From the NCBI GenBank assembly GCA_035544675.1, contig DATKCA010000153.1, positions 1 to 13,325 of the forward strand: 13,325 nt of DNA, in the 5' to 3' direction. Made by a program: the position numbers and the translations under genes. Each line of letters starts with the position of its first letter. Position 1 is the stretch's first letter. The stretch is from DATKCA01 sp035544675 (GTDB lineage Bacteria; Acidobacteriota; Thermoanaerobaculia; Gp7-AA8). The notes under the pieces are model-generated. The model was given only the letters and a program-made list of their open reading frames with translations. It was not told the DNA's origin and did not search any database. Positions 6,720 to 13,325 of the stretch are shown here, piece by piece.

Positions 6720-9026
6720 CTACAGGGTGACCGGCGCGGCACGGCCAAGCCGCTGCGCGAGAGTTTTCCATCTCGGGTGCTGGCGCAGCCGGAGATATTC
6801 GGGAAAGTAGATTCGCGACCAGACCAGTGCGTTCCGTTCCTCACGCCCGCGTTCGAGCGCGTCGAGGGCGCGCTCGTCATCGCCCAGCGCGCTCAGAACC
6901 CCGGCGACATCGAGCGACGCGACAAAAGTGTTCGCTTCGTGGAGCGCGTGCAGTTCGCCCAGAACGTCTTCCGCACGTTGCGTTTCTCCTGCCTCGGCCA
7001 GACATCCTCCCAGCTGACCGAGATAGAACGAAAGGCGCCGTTCAGAGGCCTCCACCAGGCGTTCGAAAATCGAGATCGACTCGCTGTGTCTCTTCAGGAA
7101 CCGAAGCGCGATGCCACGCGTAAAGAGGGCATAGGCCGCATTGGGGTCGAGCTGGAGAGCCTTCGCGACGATCCGCTCGCCCGTCTCGTGATCGCCGAGG
7201 ATGATGTACGCCCAGGCCGAGGAGGCGCGGATGTTCGTGTGGTAAGGCTCGAGCTCGATGCCTTTGCCGGTCGCTTCGAGCGCTTCCTTCGTTCGTCCGG
7301 AAACGCCTAGACAGAGTCCCAGCCAGTTCCACCCCTCCGCTGACTTCGGGTTCCGCTCGATGGCCAGGCGGCAGAATGCCTCCTGGCGTGCCGTGTTCCA
7401 GCCGTAGTAGTGCTCGAGGATCGCGCGCGAGAGCGGAATCCCGGGAGAATTGGGGAGGATCCGTTCCGCCTCGCTCACGGCCGCGCCCGCGCGCCCCCAT
7501 GCCTCCCACGTCGGAACACCTCCGTAGTAGCCGCGGATGGCCCAGCCATCCGCCAGGGAGGTGTGGGCATCGACAAAAGCGGGATCGCTCTCGCTCGCGG
7601 CTTCAAATTCGACGATTGCCTCGCCGGCACGGCGCATCGCCAACAGGTGGCGCCCCTTCAGATACCGATCGTAGGCGTCCACGTTGTGCGTCTTCCCGGC
7701 GGCGGTGTGTGCTTCCGGCTCGACCAGACGCAGCTTGAACGTGGAGGCGATCGCGTGCGCGATCTCGTCCTGCAGGGCGAAGACATCGGCGAGATCGCGA
7801 TCCCAGCGCTCCGACCAAACCTGATAGCCGCTTTCGACATTGACCAGTTGCGCCGATACGCGAAGGCGCGACCCGACCTGCCGGACGCTTCCCTCCATCA
7901 CCATCGCCACTCCCAGCTCGCGGCCAATTTTCCGGATATCGTCCTCCCGCCCTTTGAATGCGAACGACGAAGTCCGGGCCGCAACATGCAGGGTCGGGAT
8001 GTTCGAGATGGAGTTGATGATCTCCTCGGTCATGCCGTCGGTGAAGTACTCGGTGTCCACGGCCGGTCCGATGTTTCGGAACGGAAGGACGGCGATGGAA
8101 ACATCACTCGTGCGAGCCCCGGAATCCGGGGGACGCGGCGTCGGTCGCGACGGAGGAGCGTCACCCGATGCGCCCGATCCCGCGCGGATCGCCAGTCGAA
8201 GGGCGAATGCGAGGTCGCGAGAAGAACGGAATCGCTCATCACGGTTCTTCTCGAGACAATGAGCGAGAATATCCTCGACATCCGGCGGCACGACTTTTCC
8301 GCATTCGGCGAGCGACCTCGGCTCCTCGCGAAGGATGGCCACGATCGAATCCGCGGCGCTTCCCCGCGCGAATGCAGCCGTCCCCGTCAGGGTTTCGTAG
8401 AACACGGCGCCAAAGGCGAAGATATCGGAGCGGTGATCCGCTGGCTCTCCCTGCACCTGCTCCGGTGACAGATAGCCGACGGTGCCGACCACCGCTCCCG
8501 GATCGGTCCTGGCCATCGTGGGCTCGTCGGACCCCTTGAGAGAGTCCGCTTCATCGAGCCGGGCCAGACCGAAGTCGAGGATTTTTACGATGCCGTCGCG
8601 CGTGACGAATATGTTCTCGGGCTTGAGATCCCTGTGGACGATGCCACGCTCGTGCGCGGCGGACAGGCCCTGGGCGATCTGGTGCGCCCACTCCAGCGCG
8701 CGGGCGAGCGCTGGAATCGACTGATGCAGGCGCCCGCGCAGCGTCGCGCCCTCGAGGAGCTCCATCACCGCGTAGACGGTCCCCTCCTCGTTTCCGAAGT
8801 CGTGAATGGCCAGAATGTTCGGATGGGAGAGCGCGGCCACTGCTCGCGCCTCACGTTCGAACCGCGCGAGCGCGTGCTGGTTGGCCGCCATGCCGTCGGG
8901 AAGTACTTTGACGGCCACGTCCCTGCGAAGCCGCAGATCGCGCGCTCTCCATACTTCTCCCATCCCCCCGGCCCCTAGAGGAGCGAGGATCTCGTACGGT
9001 CCTAGACGCGACCCGACGGTGACCAT
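6720..9026 (-). CDS. Hanks-type Ser/Thr protein kinase with TolB/FlgO-like domain and TPR tail
   Basis: From the ATG at 9024-9026 the protein has 768 residues. The kinase domain starts at once with GSRLGPYEILAPLGAGGMGEV. It has catalytic Lys40, helix-C Glu59, HRDLKPEN (131-138), DFG (151-153) and the APE-equivalent SPE (187-189), so it should be active. A Pro/Ser-rich linker (about 285-308) leads to a domain starting VSIAVLPFRNIG and containing YFTDGMTEEIINSIS. This is the TolB/FlgO-like module seen beside kinases and class III cyclases. The rest (about 448-768) is TPR-like helical repeats. The usual transmembrane helix after the kinase is absent, so the protein is probably cytosolic. The open frame extends back to 9272, but that part is Arg/Gly/Pro-rich and unlike the family. 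It is the last gene of the minus-strand set, 115 bases after the small zinc protein. Substrate unknown. Confidence 0.92.
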   Translation of the reverse strand: MVTVGSRLGPYEILAPLGAGGMGEVWRARDLRLRRDVAVKVLPDGMAANQHALARFEREARAVAALSHPNILAIHDFGNEEGTVYAVMELLEGATLRGRLHQSIPALARALEWAHQIAQGLSAAHERGIVHRDLKPENIFVTRDGIVKILDFGLARLDEADSLKGSDEPTMARTDPGAVVGTVGYLSPEQVQGEPADHRSDIFAFGAVFYETLTGTAAFARGSAADSIVAILREEPRSLAECGKVVPPDVEDILAHCLEKNRDERFRSSRDLAFALRLAIRAGSGASGDAPPSRPTPRPPDSGARTSDVSIAVLPFRNIGPAVDTEYFTDGMTEEIINSISNIPTLHVAARTSSFAFKGREDDIRKIGRELGVAMVMEGSVRQVGSRLRVSAQLVNVESGYQVWSERWDRDLADVFALQDEIAHAIASTFKLRLVEPEAHTAAGKTHNVDAYDRYLKGRHLLAMRRAGEAIVEFEAASESDPAFVDAHTSLADGWAIRGYYGGVPTWEAWGRAGAAVSEAERILPNSPGIPLSRAILEHYYGWNTARQEAFCRLAIERNPKSAEGWNWLGLCLGVSGRTKEALEATGKGIELEPYHTNIRASSAWAYIILGDHETGERIVAKALQLDPNAAYALFTRGIALRFLKRHSESISIFERLVEASERRLSFYLGQLGGCLAEAGETQRAEDVLGELHALHEANTFVASLDVAGVLSALGDDERALDALERGREERNALVWSRIYFPEYLRLRQHPRWKTLAQRLGRAAPVTL

Positions 9027-9141
9027 GCGTGGCCATGATAACGACACGAGGGTGTCAGGGCAGCGACGCCACCCCGTGTCTTCGAAAGTAGGGCGGCGCG
9101 AGCGAAAAACAAGGGCATGGGGAACGTCGCCGCTCCCCCCG

Positions 9142-9444
9142 TCATCTGGCGCGGGGCCTGACGGTGACGGGCCGTCGATGCGGGCAGCGATCCATCCGTG
9201 CCTCCGCCCCCGCTTCCAACCAGGTCCAGCCCGAGGCGCCGCACTTGTCGCAACCCCAGGCCGTCCGCACAAAGACGCGCGGGGAGGGTAAAACGTCGAA
9301 GTGACCCTCGGCGCGCGTCATCATTCCGGCGCCGGCGTGCCGCGGCACTTCGAACCTGTCGGTTGCACCTTCACCGTTCGGGCAGTCCGGCCAGGGGCAC
9401 GGCAGCTGGCGATGCTCGTGACGATGCTCAGCGCAAATCTTCAT
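9142..9444 (-). CDS. Small Cys/His-rich protein, probable zinc-binding
   Basis: This 100-residue protein carries two clusters of likely metal ligands: Cys4, His7, His9, His11, Cys16 and Cys21 in CAEHRHEHRQLPCPWPDC, and Cys65, Cys68, Cys87 and His89 in GCDKCGASGWTWLE...RCPHRR. The CxxCG plus CPH pattern looks like a zinc ribbon with one His ligand. I do not recognise a named family. Reality is supported by the ordered ligand spacing and the Trp-rich core, and by its place between two genes of the same strand, starting 57 bases after the flavoprotein stop. There is no clear Shine-Dalgarno site before the ATG at 9442-9444. It could bind nucleic acid or act as an adaptor, but no function is claimed. 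Confidence 0.6.
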   Translation of the reverse strand: MKICAEHRHEHRQLPCPWPDCPNGEGATDRFEVPRHAGAGMMTRAEGHFDVLPSPRVFVRTAWGCDKCGASGWTWLEAGAEARMDRCPHRRPVTVRPRAR

Positions 9445-9501
9445 GCGGGGCTAATGCTACCGCTGCTTCCAGAAAATCGGGACTGGTGTGCGACGCCTCG
9501 A

Positions 9502-10926
9502 TCATCGGATCGCGCGCGCTCCCAGGTTCGCGCCCTGGCGGAGGAGCTCGTCCTGAACGTCGGCGACGGGAACGTCGCGCGGCGCCTCCCCGCGCCGCGC
9601 GGCGATCGCCGCCGTGACTCCGGCGGCGTGCCCGGTGGCCATCGCGATCGGCATCACCCGGTACGACGAGTGTGCCTCGTGCGTTCCGGAGATGCACCGT
9701 CCCGCTACGATCACGCGCGGTGCTCCCTGCGGCAGGAGAGAGCGCAGCGGGATGTCGTACGCCTCTCCGGCCGGAATGCGCATGAGCAGGGTGCCCTTCC
9801 CCTCCGGATTGTGAATGTCGACCGGATAGGAGCCGCGCGCGATCACGTCGTCGAACTTGCGAGCGCTGAGGAGGTCGGCGGCGGTGAGCCGGTACTCGCC
9901 GATCACGCGCCGAGTCTCCCGGACGCCGATCTGGGTCCCGCTCTGCGCGACGTATGCCTCCTCGAATCCGGGGACGCGCTTGCGCAGAAAATCGGCGATC
10001 TGGCGGAGCTGGCGGCGCCCCTCCCACTCGGCATACGTCAGGTCCCACACGTCGGTGCCGAGGACGCGGGTGACGCGGGTGCTGTTGACGCTGACCTCGC
10101 GCGCGTGAGGCGTGGCGAAGAAGAGGAGATCCTCGCGGCGGAGGTCGAGCTCCCCCGATTCGGCGGCCGCGCGGATGAGATCCCACAGCCCGTGCACACC
10201 ACGCCACTGGCCGGGATTGTCCGTGGCGTACCGGCGGAATCGCACACGATCGAACTCGATCATCCGGAACATCAGCGTCATCGGCTGAACGAGGCCGTCG
10301 TCCTCTCGGCCGATCTCGTACGGCGCTCCGGCCAGCGCCGCGATGTCGCCGTCACCCGTGCAGTCGGCGACGACGCGGGCGCGGATGACGACCGGGCCGG
10401 ACTTCGTCTCGAATACGACGTCGGACCGGTCCGATGTCTCGATCACGCCGCTGGCGAACGCGTGGAAGAGAAACTCCACGCCGGCGTCGTCGAGCAGGTC
10501 CAGCGCGACCATCTTGAAGATCTCCGGATCGAACGGCACGACGTAGCCGGTCTCCATCGTCGGTGCAATCGCGCCGCCGCTCCGGACCAGGCGCTCCATC
10601 AGCTCGCGCAGCACACCGGCGATGACCGGATCGCCGCCGGCATCCTGATCGTCGGGAAGGAGGGTGAACGGCATGGGACGCCCGGGCGGAGGCTGCTGGG
10701 TGTGGAACGACATGAGCGGCATGACCAGCGCGGCCGTGGCGTTCCCGCCCAGGAACCCGTAGCGCTCCGCCAGCACGACACGCGCACCGGCGCGCGCCGC
10801 GCCCACGGCTGCAGCGATGCCGGCCGGCCCGCCGCCCACCACGAGAACGTCCGCCTCGGCGGCGAGCGTCCCGCGGCGGGGCGGGAGCGTCAGAGACCCG
10901 AGGTTGTCACGCCGTAGGGGGGGCAT
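9502..10926 (-). CDS. FAD-dependent oxidoreductase (FAD_oxidored family, PF12831-like)
   Basis: The flavoprotein has 474 residues from the ATG at 10924-10926. An N-terminal Rossmann motif ADVLVVGGGPAGIAAAVGAA ends in an acidic Glu that would bind the ribose of FAD. It is followed by GFLGGNATAALV, the mid-protein VADCTGDGDIAALAGAPYE, DDGLVQPMTLMFRM, and the C-terminal block GRCISGTHEAHSSYRVMP with IAMATGHAAG. These are the landmarks of this family, whose members are flavoproteins of mostly unknown substrate. There is no signal peptide. A GTG at 10944 is a possible earlier start. The ATG is preferred because GGAG sits 9 bases before it and the extra six residues (MTEKSD when read from the GTG) consist mostly of that ribosome site. 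The gene overlaps the end of the pyruvyl transferase gene by 20 bases, so the two are coupled. Role unknown. Confidence 0.9.
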   Translation of the reverse strand: MPPLRRDNLGSLTLPPRRGTLAAEADVLVVGGGPAGIAAAVGAARAGARVVLAERYGFLGGNATAALVMPLMSFHTQQPPPGRPMPFTLLPDDQDAGGDPVIAGVLRELMERLVRSGGAIAPTMETGYVVPFDPEIFKMVALDLLDDAGVEFLFHAFASGVIETSDRSDVVFETKSGPVVIRARVVADCTGDGDIAALAGAPYEIGREDDGLVQPMTLMFRMIEFDRVRFRRYATDNPGQWRGVHGLWDLIRAAAESGELDLRREDLLFFATPHAREVSVNSTRVTRVLGTDVWDLTYAEWEGRRQLRQIADFLRKRVPGFEEAYVAQSGTQIGVRETRRVIGEYRLTAADLLSARKFDDVIARGSYPVDIHNPEGKGTLLMRIPAGEAYDIPLRSLLPQGAPRVIVAGRCISGTHEAHSSYRVMPIAMATGHAAGVTAAIAARRGEAPRDVPVADVQDELLRQGANLGARAIR

Positions 10927-12055
10927 GTCGCTCTTCTCCGTCACGGCGCGACTCGATCAGCTCGAGGAGCAGCCGGTTCGTCTCCCTGGCACGCTCGCGC
11001 AACGGAGCGAACTTCTTCTGGATGTGCGCGGCCACTTTTCGCCGGTTGTCCCAGCGGTCGTCGATGCAGGCGATGAGCGATCCCGGACTGGCCGACGCGG
11101 AGCGTGGAGTGGGCATCTCCATTTCCTCGAGGAACGCGCCGACTTTCGAGGCGTAAGGCAACGCGATGAACGGAACGCCGCGATGCGCTGCGAAGATCAG
11201 GAAGTGGAGGCGCATCCCGACGGCCAGATCGAAGCGGCCCACGATCGACAGGACTTCTCCCGATGAATACTTCCTCTTCAGAACGGTGGCGTGCGCCGCG
11301 TTCTCCATCCTGGCCACGACGGCGTGGCTGTGCTGGAGGTCCACCGAGGTCGGCTCCATGGGAACGAAGACTACGTGGGCGCCGAAGCGCTCGACCATGA
11401 AGTCGGCGGCATTGGCCAGCACACTGTGGTGATGCTCGATGTCGAGATCGGGAGCCGCCGGACCCGGTTCCCGGATGGACATCCCCACCAGCACGCGGGA
11501 GGTTTCCACCCCCTCGATCTCCAGAGCATCCGACGCGAGCTCCGCGGGCTCCAGAAGAAGGGCCGGATCGGCGGTCACCGCGATCTCCCGCTCCACTCCA
11601 ACCTGCTCGAGGAGTTTCTGCGCCAGCCGGTCGCGGACCGTGATCACGTCGGTCTCCGAGAGCGCGTCCCGCACGCGGTCGCGCAGCTCCGGCCGCTCCA
11701 GCGGACCGGCGCTGATCGCATACGTCATCGTGGGGATCCCGGCCTCCTGCGCCAGCTTCAGCTCGCGCAGGTATTCGTCGATGTCGCCGTCGTAGAGAAT
11801 GCCTCCCCCGCCCAGCACGAAGACGTCGAGTGAGGACACGACCTCGCGTGACTCGTCTTTGTTGAGCTCGCGTATGGAGACCGCCTCGACGCCGTGACGC
11901 CTGCGCGTGTCGTCCGCGTTCCGGCTGAAGACGGTGATGTCCGCGGTCACGGAGTGTCGGAGCTGGGCGAGGATCGACTCGAGGATGGCCTCATCGCCAA
12001 GGTTCAACCCGCCATACGACCCCGAGATCCCGATGTGCAACGGTCGCTGTCCCAT
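10907..12055 (-). CDS. Polysaccharide pyruvyl transferase family protein (CsaB-like)
   Basis: The 382-residue protein has the family hallmarks: an N-terminal GSYGGLNLGDEAILESIL (12-29), the glycine-rich FVLGGGGILYDGD (79-91), ITVRDRLAQKLL (138-149), TADPALLL (161-168), and the C-terminal GMRLHFLIFAAHRGVPFIAL (280-299) followed by PYASKVGAFLEEM. CsaB-type enzymes transfer pyruvate from phosphoenolpyruvate onto a sugar, making the ketal that in Gram-positive bacteria anchors S-layer proteins. In an organism like this one the acceptor could be an exopolysaccharide or other glycan. No glycosyltransferase, S-layer or export gene lies nearby, so the substrate is open. A weak AGGG lies 11 bases before the ATG at 12053-12055. 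It follows the PLP enzyme after an 84-base gap and overlaps the flavoprotein. Confidence 0.88.
   Translation of the reverse strand: MGQRPLHIGISGSYGGLNLGDEAILESILAQLRHSVTADITVFSRNADDTRRRHGVEAVSIRELNKDESREVVSSLDVFVLGGGGILYDGDIDEYLRELKLAQEAGIPTMTYAISAGPLERPELRDRVRDALSETDVITVRDRLAQKLLEQVGVEREIAVTADPALLLEPAELASDALEIEGVETSRVLVGMSIREPGPAAPDLDIEHHHSVLANAADFMVERFGAHVVFVPMEPTSVDLQHSHAVVARMENAAHATVLKRKYSSGEVLSIVGRFDLAVGMRLHFLIFAAHRGVPFIALPYASKVGAFLEEMEMPTPRSASASPGSLIACIDDRWDNRRKVAAHIQKKFAPLRERARETNRLLLELIESRRDGEERHAPPTA
10936..10939 (-). promoter_or_regulatory. Ribosome-binding site deciding the flavoprotein start
   Basis: The minus strand reads GGAG, then 9 bases, then the ATG at 10924-10926. The site lies inside the coding region of the pyruvyl transferase, just before its stop. 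This argues for translational coupling and against the GTG at 10944 as start. Confidence 0.5.
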
Positions 12056-12139
12056 CTGCCAGCGAACCCTTCAACAGCCGTACCGTCGGGGGGCAGGGGC
12101 GCGCAGGCGAGCTCGACCGTTTCAGCGGGACCAACGGGA

Positions 12140-13072
12140 TCAACCAGGCGAGACGCGGCTTCGGTACACGTCGGTGTTCAGATACTTCAGCCCCGAGTCG
12201 GCCATCAATGTGACGACTCTGGCCTGCGGCCCGAGCCGTTCTGCCGTGTGAACGGCAGCGATGACATTCGCTCCGGATGACGTTCCCGCGAAAAGCCCCT
12301 CCTCCCGGGCCATGCGCCGCGTCATCTCTTTCGCCTCTTCTGTCCTGACGGCCACGATGTCGTCGACCAGACCGGGATCCCAGAGCGGAGGCGTATAGCC
12401 GATGCCGACACCTTCGATCTTGTGCGGGCCCGGGGGGTTTCCTCGCAGCACCGAGGATTCAGCCGGCTCGACGGCCACGATCCGGATAGCTGGTTTGTAT
12501 CGCTTCAGCACCGTGGCCACCCCGCGCAGACATGCCGCCGTGCCGATGCAGTGAACGAAGGCGTCGACCTCGCCGCTGGTCTGGCTCCAGATCTCTTCGG
12601 CCAGCGGGTAGTAGCCGGCGATGGCGTCATGGTTGTTGAGCTGGTCGGTCCAGTGGGTATGCGGCTCCTGGCTCAGGCGGCGGGCGGCCTCGATCATGTC
12701 GAGGATCAGCTTCCTGGTGGTGAGACCTCCCTCGCTCGGAACGAGCGTGAGCTCCGCACCCAGTGCCGCCATCTGATCCAGCTTCTCGCGGCTGAACGCG
12801 TCGGAGCTGACGATCTGAATTCGATAGCCCTTTGCTGCGCAGACCAGCGCCAGAGACGCTCCGGTGCTGCCGCCGGTGTACTCGACGACGGTGTCGCCGG
12901 GCTTCAGCCGTCCGTCCTTCTCCGCTCGCGAGATCACGGAGACCGCCATGCGGTCTTTGACGCTGCCGGTCGGGTTCTCCCATTCCAGTTTCGCGAAGAT
13001 GTTTGCGCCCGGTGGTACGACCCTGCCAAGCCGGACCATCGATGTGTTCCCGATTGCGTCGAGGATGTTCAT
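12140..13072 (-). CDS. PLP-dependent cysteine synthase-like protein (fold type II) with variant loops
   Basis: The 310-residue length and fold match cysteine synthase/CBS enzymes. It has IGNTSMVRL (7-15), the Schiff-base lysine Lys39 in NPTGSVKDR, GVGIGYTPP (221-229), GTSSGAN (263-269) and MADSGLKYLNTD (290-301), whose Ser stacks with the PLP ring nitrogen in this family. Two loops differ from O-acetylserine sulfhydrylase. The substrate loop reads TGGSTG (66-71) instead of TSGNTG, and the PLP phosphate loop reads GTAAC (177-181) instead of GTGGT. The protein therefore probably belongs to a divergent branch. It may use a different acceptor or donor than sulfide and O-acetylserine, for example in making a diamino acid or in beta-elimination. 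It is the first complete gene of the minus-strand set. No canonical ribosome site lies at the usual distance before the ATG at 13070-13072; GGAGAGG at 13089-13095 is 16 bases away. Confidence 0.87.
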   Translation of the reverse strand: MNILDAIGNTSMVRLGRVVPPGANIFAKLEWENPTGSVKDRMAVSVISRAEKDGRLKPGDTVVEYTGGSTGASLALVCAAKGYRIQIVSSDAFSREKLDQMAALGAELTLVPSEGGLTTRKLILDMIEAARRLSQEPHTHWTDQLNNHDAIAGYYPLAEEIWSQTSGEVDAFVHCIGTAACLRGVATVLKRYKPAIRIVAVEPAESSVLRGNPPGPHKIEGVGIGYTPPLWDPGLVDDIVAVRTEEAKEMTRRMAREEGLFAGTSSGANVIAAVHTAERLGPQARVVTLMADSGLKYLNTDVYRSRVSPG

Positions 13073-13193
13073 GGAGTCCGAACCCAGACCTCTCCCGCCA
13101 GGTTGATTACCCGCCAGTCTCCAGCTCTTTGCCGACCGGTACGGTGACTACCGAGCGCATCCCGGCGGGCGGCTCGCTCTGCGCGCCGGATCA

Positions 13194-13325
13194 CTACCAC
13201 CCTCCGCCGCTTCCGCCGCCGGATGACGACGAGCCGCCGCCGCTGCTGGAGCTGCTTCCCCCGCCGCCGCTACTGCTCGAGCTGGGGGCGGCGACGCCCG
13301 CGGCGAGGCCGCCGGCGGCCATCGC
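13194..13325 (-). CDS. C-terminal end of a protein with Gly/Ser-rich tail ending in Trp (partial)
   Basis: The minus-strand frame entering at the window edge is open for 43 codons and stops with TAG at 13194-13196. It reads AMAAGGLAAGVAAP followed by alternating Ser and Gly blocks and ends GSGGGW. Thirty-one of the 43 residues are Gly or Ser. Such tails, ending in an aromatic residue, are typical of DUF2207 and TPM/YgcG-type membrane proteins, whose C-termini follow the last membrane segment. This suggests one of those families but is not enough to decide. The block structure makes 13200-13285 low-complexity DNA. The gene lies 121 bases upstream of the PLP enzyme on the same strand. Confidence 0.6.
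   Translation of the reverse strand, partial: AMAAGGLAAGVAAPSSSSSGGGGSSSSSGGGSSSSGGGSGGGW

Noticed and set aside
9027..9272. An N-terminal extension of the Ser/Thr kinase by 82 residues
   Set aside because: The extension is Arg/Gly/Pro-rich and unlike kinase family N-termini. The conserved domain starts right after the ATG at 9024-9026.
9301..10917. A plus-strand open frame of 538 codons, longer than the flavoprotein gene it lies opposite
   Set aside because: It is antisense to a clear FAD oxidoreductase, and its translation is rich in Arg, Ala, Asp and His with no recognisable domain. High GC in the third codon position of the real gene suppresses stops on the other strand.
13150..13180. 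A GC-rich inverted repeat (GAGCG...CGCTC) after the right-edge gene as an intrinsic terminator
   Set aside because: The stem is short with a long loop, and no T-run follows on the minus strand.
13197..13290. A simple-repeat or CRISPR-like array at the right edge
   Set aside because: The repeats are Ser/Gly codon blocks without regular spacers and are explained by the coding frame.

Overview
The window is compact, high-GC bacterial chromosome with no tRNA, rRNA, CRISPR array or insertion sequence that I can see. The best taxonomic hint is the large minus-strand Ser/Thr kinase (kinase + TolB/FlgO-like domain + TPR, with an N-terminus of the GPYEILAPLGAGGMGEV type). That architecture is very common in Acidobacteriota and related soil phyla. 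Assignment to Acidobacteriota is inference from this and from overall style, not proof.

Left part (1-3730). The end of an unidentified, possibly secreted protein (+) faces a DUF937 protein (-). A 240-base divergent region follows. It holds a well-formed ribosome site and a 19-codon candidate leader ORF upstream of the DUF937 gene. On the other side is a two-domain KaiC-like RecA ATPase (+, 1035-2516). It runs tail-to-tail into a histidine kinase with a degenerate receiver domain (-, 3730-2513), and the two stop codons share bases. The pair looks like a KaiC-like/histidine-kinase signalling module.

Middle (3731-6716). A 60-base divergent gap contains two adjacent palindromes. After it comes a plus-strand set: an MpaA-type murein peptide amidase (3791), an Asp/Glu racemase of the MurI superfamily 2 bases downstream (4495), and, after 68 bases, an APC-family amino-acid permease (5445). 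Together they suggest salvage of peptidoglycan peptides: the amidase removes diaminopimelate, the racemase interconverts glutamate enantiomers, and the permease moves amino acids. The specific substrates are inferred.

Right part (6720-13325), all minus strand. Read in transcription order: the end of a protein with a Gly/Ser-rich tail, a cysteine-synthase-like PLP enzyme with unusual active-site loops, a polysaccharide pyruvyl transferase (CsaB family), an FAD-dependent oxidoreductase overlapping it by 20 bases, a small Cys/His-rich probable zinc protein, and the Ser/Thr kinase. The pyruvyl transferase and flavoprotein are probably translationally coupled; their joint substrate is unknown.

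Three successive tail-to-tail junctions (172/192, 2516/2513, 6716/6720) leave essentially no room for terminators. No single element is a clearly new system. The strongest leads are the KaiC-like/pseudo-receiver kinase pair, the amidase-racemase-permease cassette, and the pyruvyl transferase-flavoprotein-PLP enzyme cluster.
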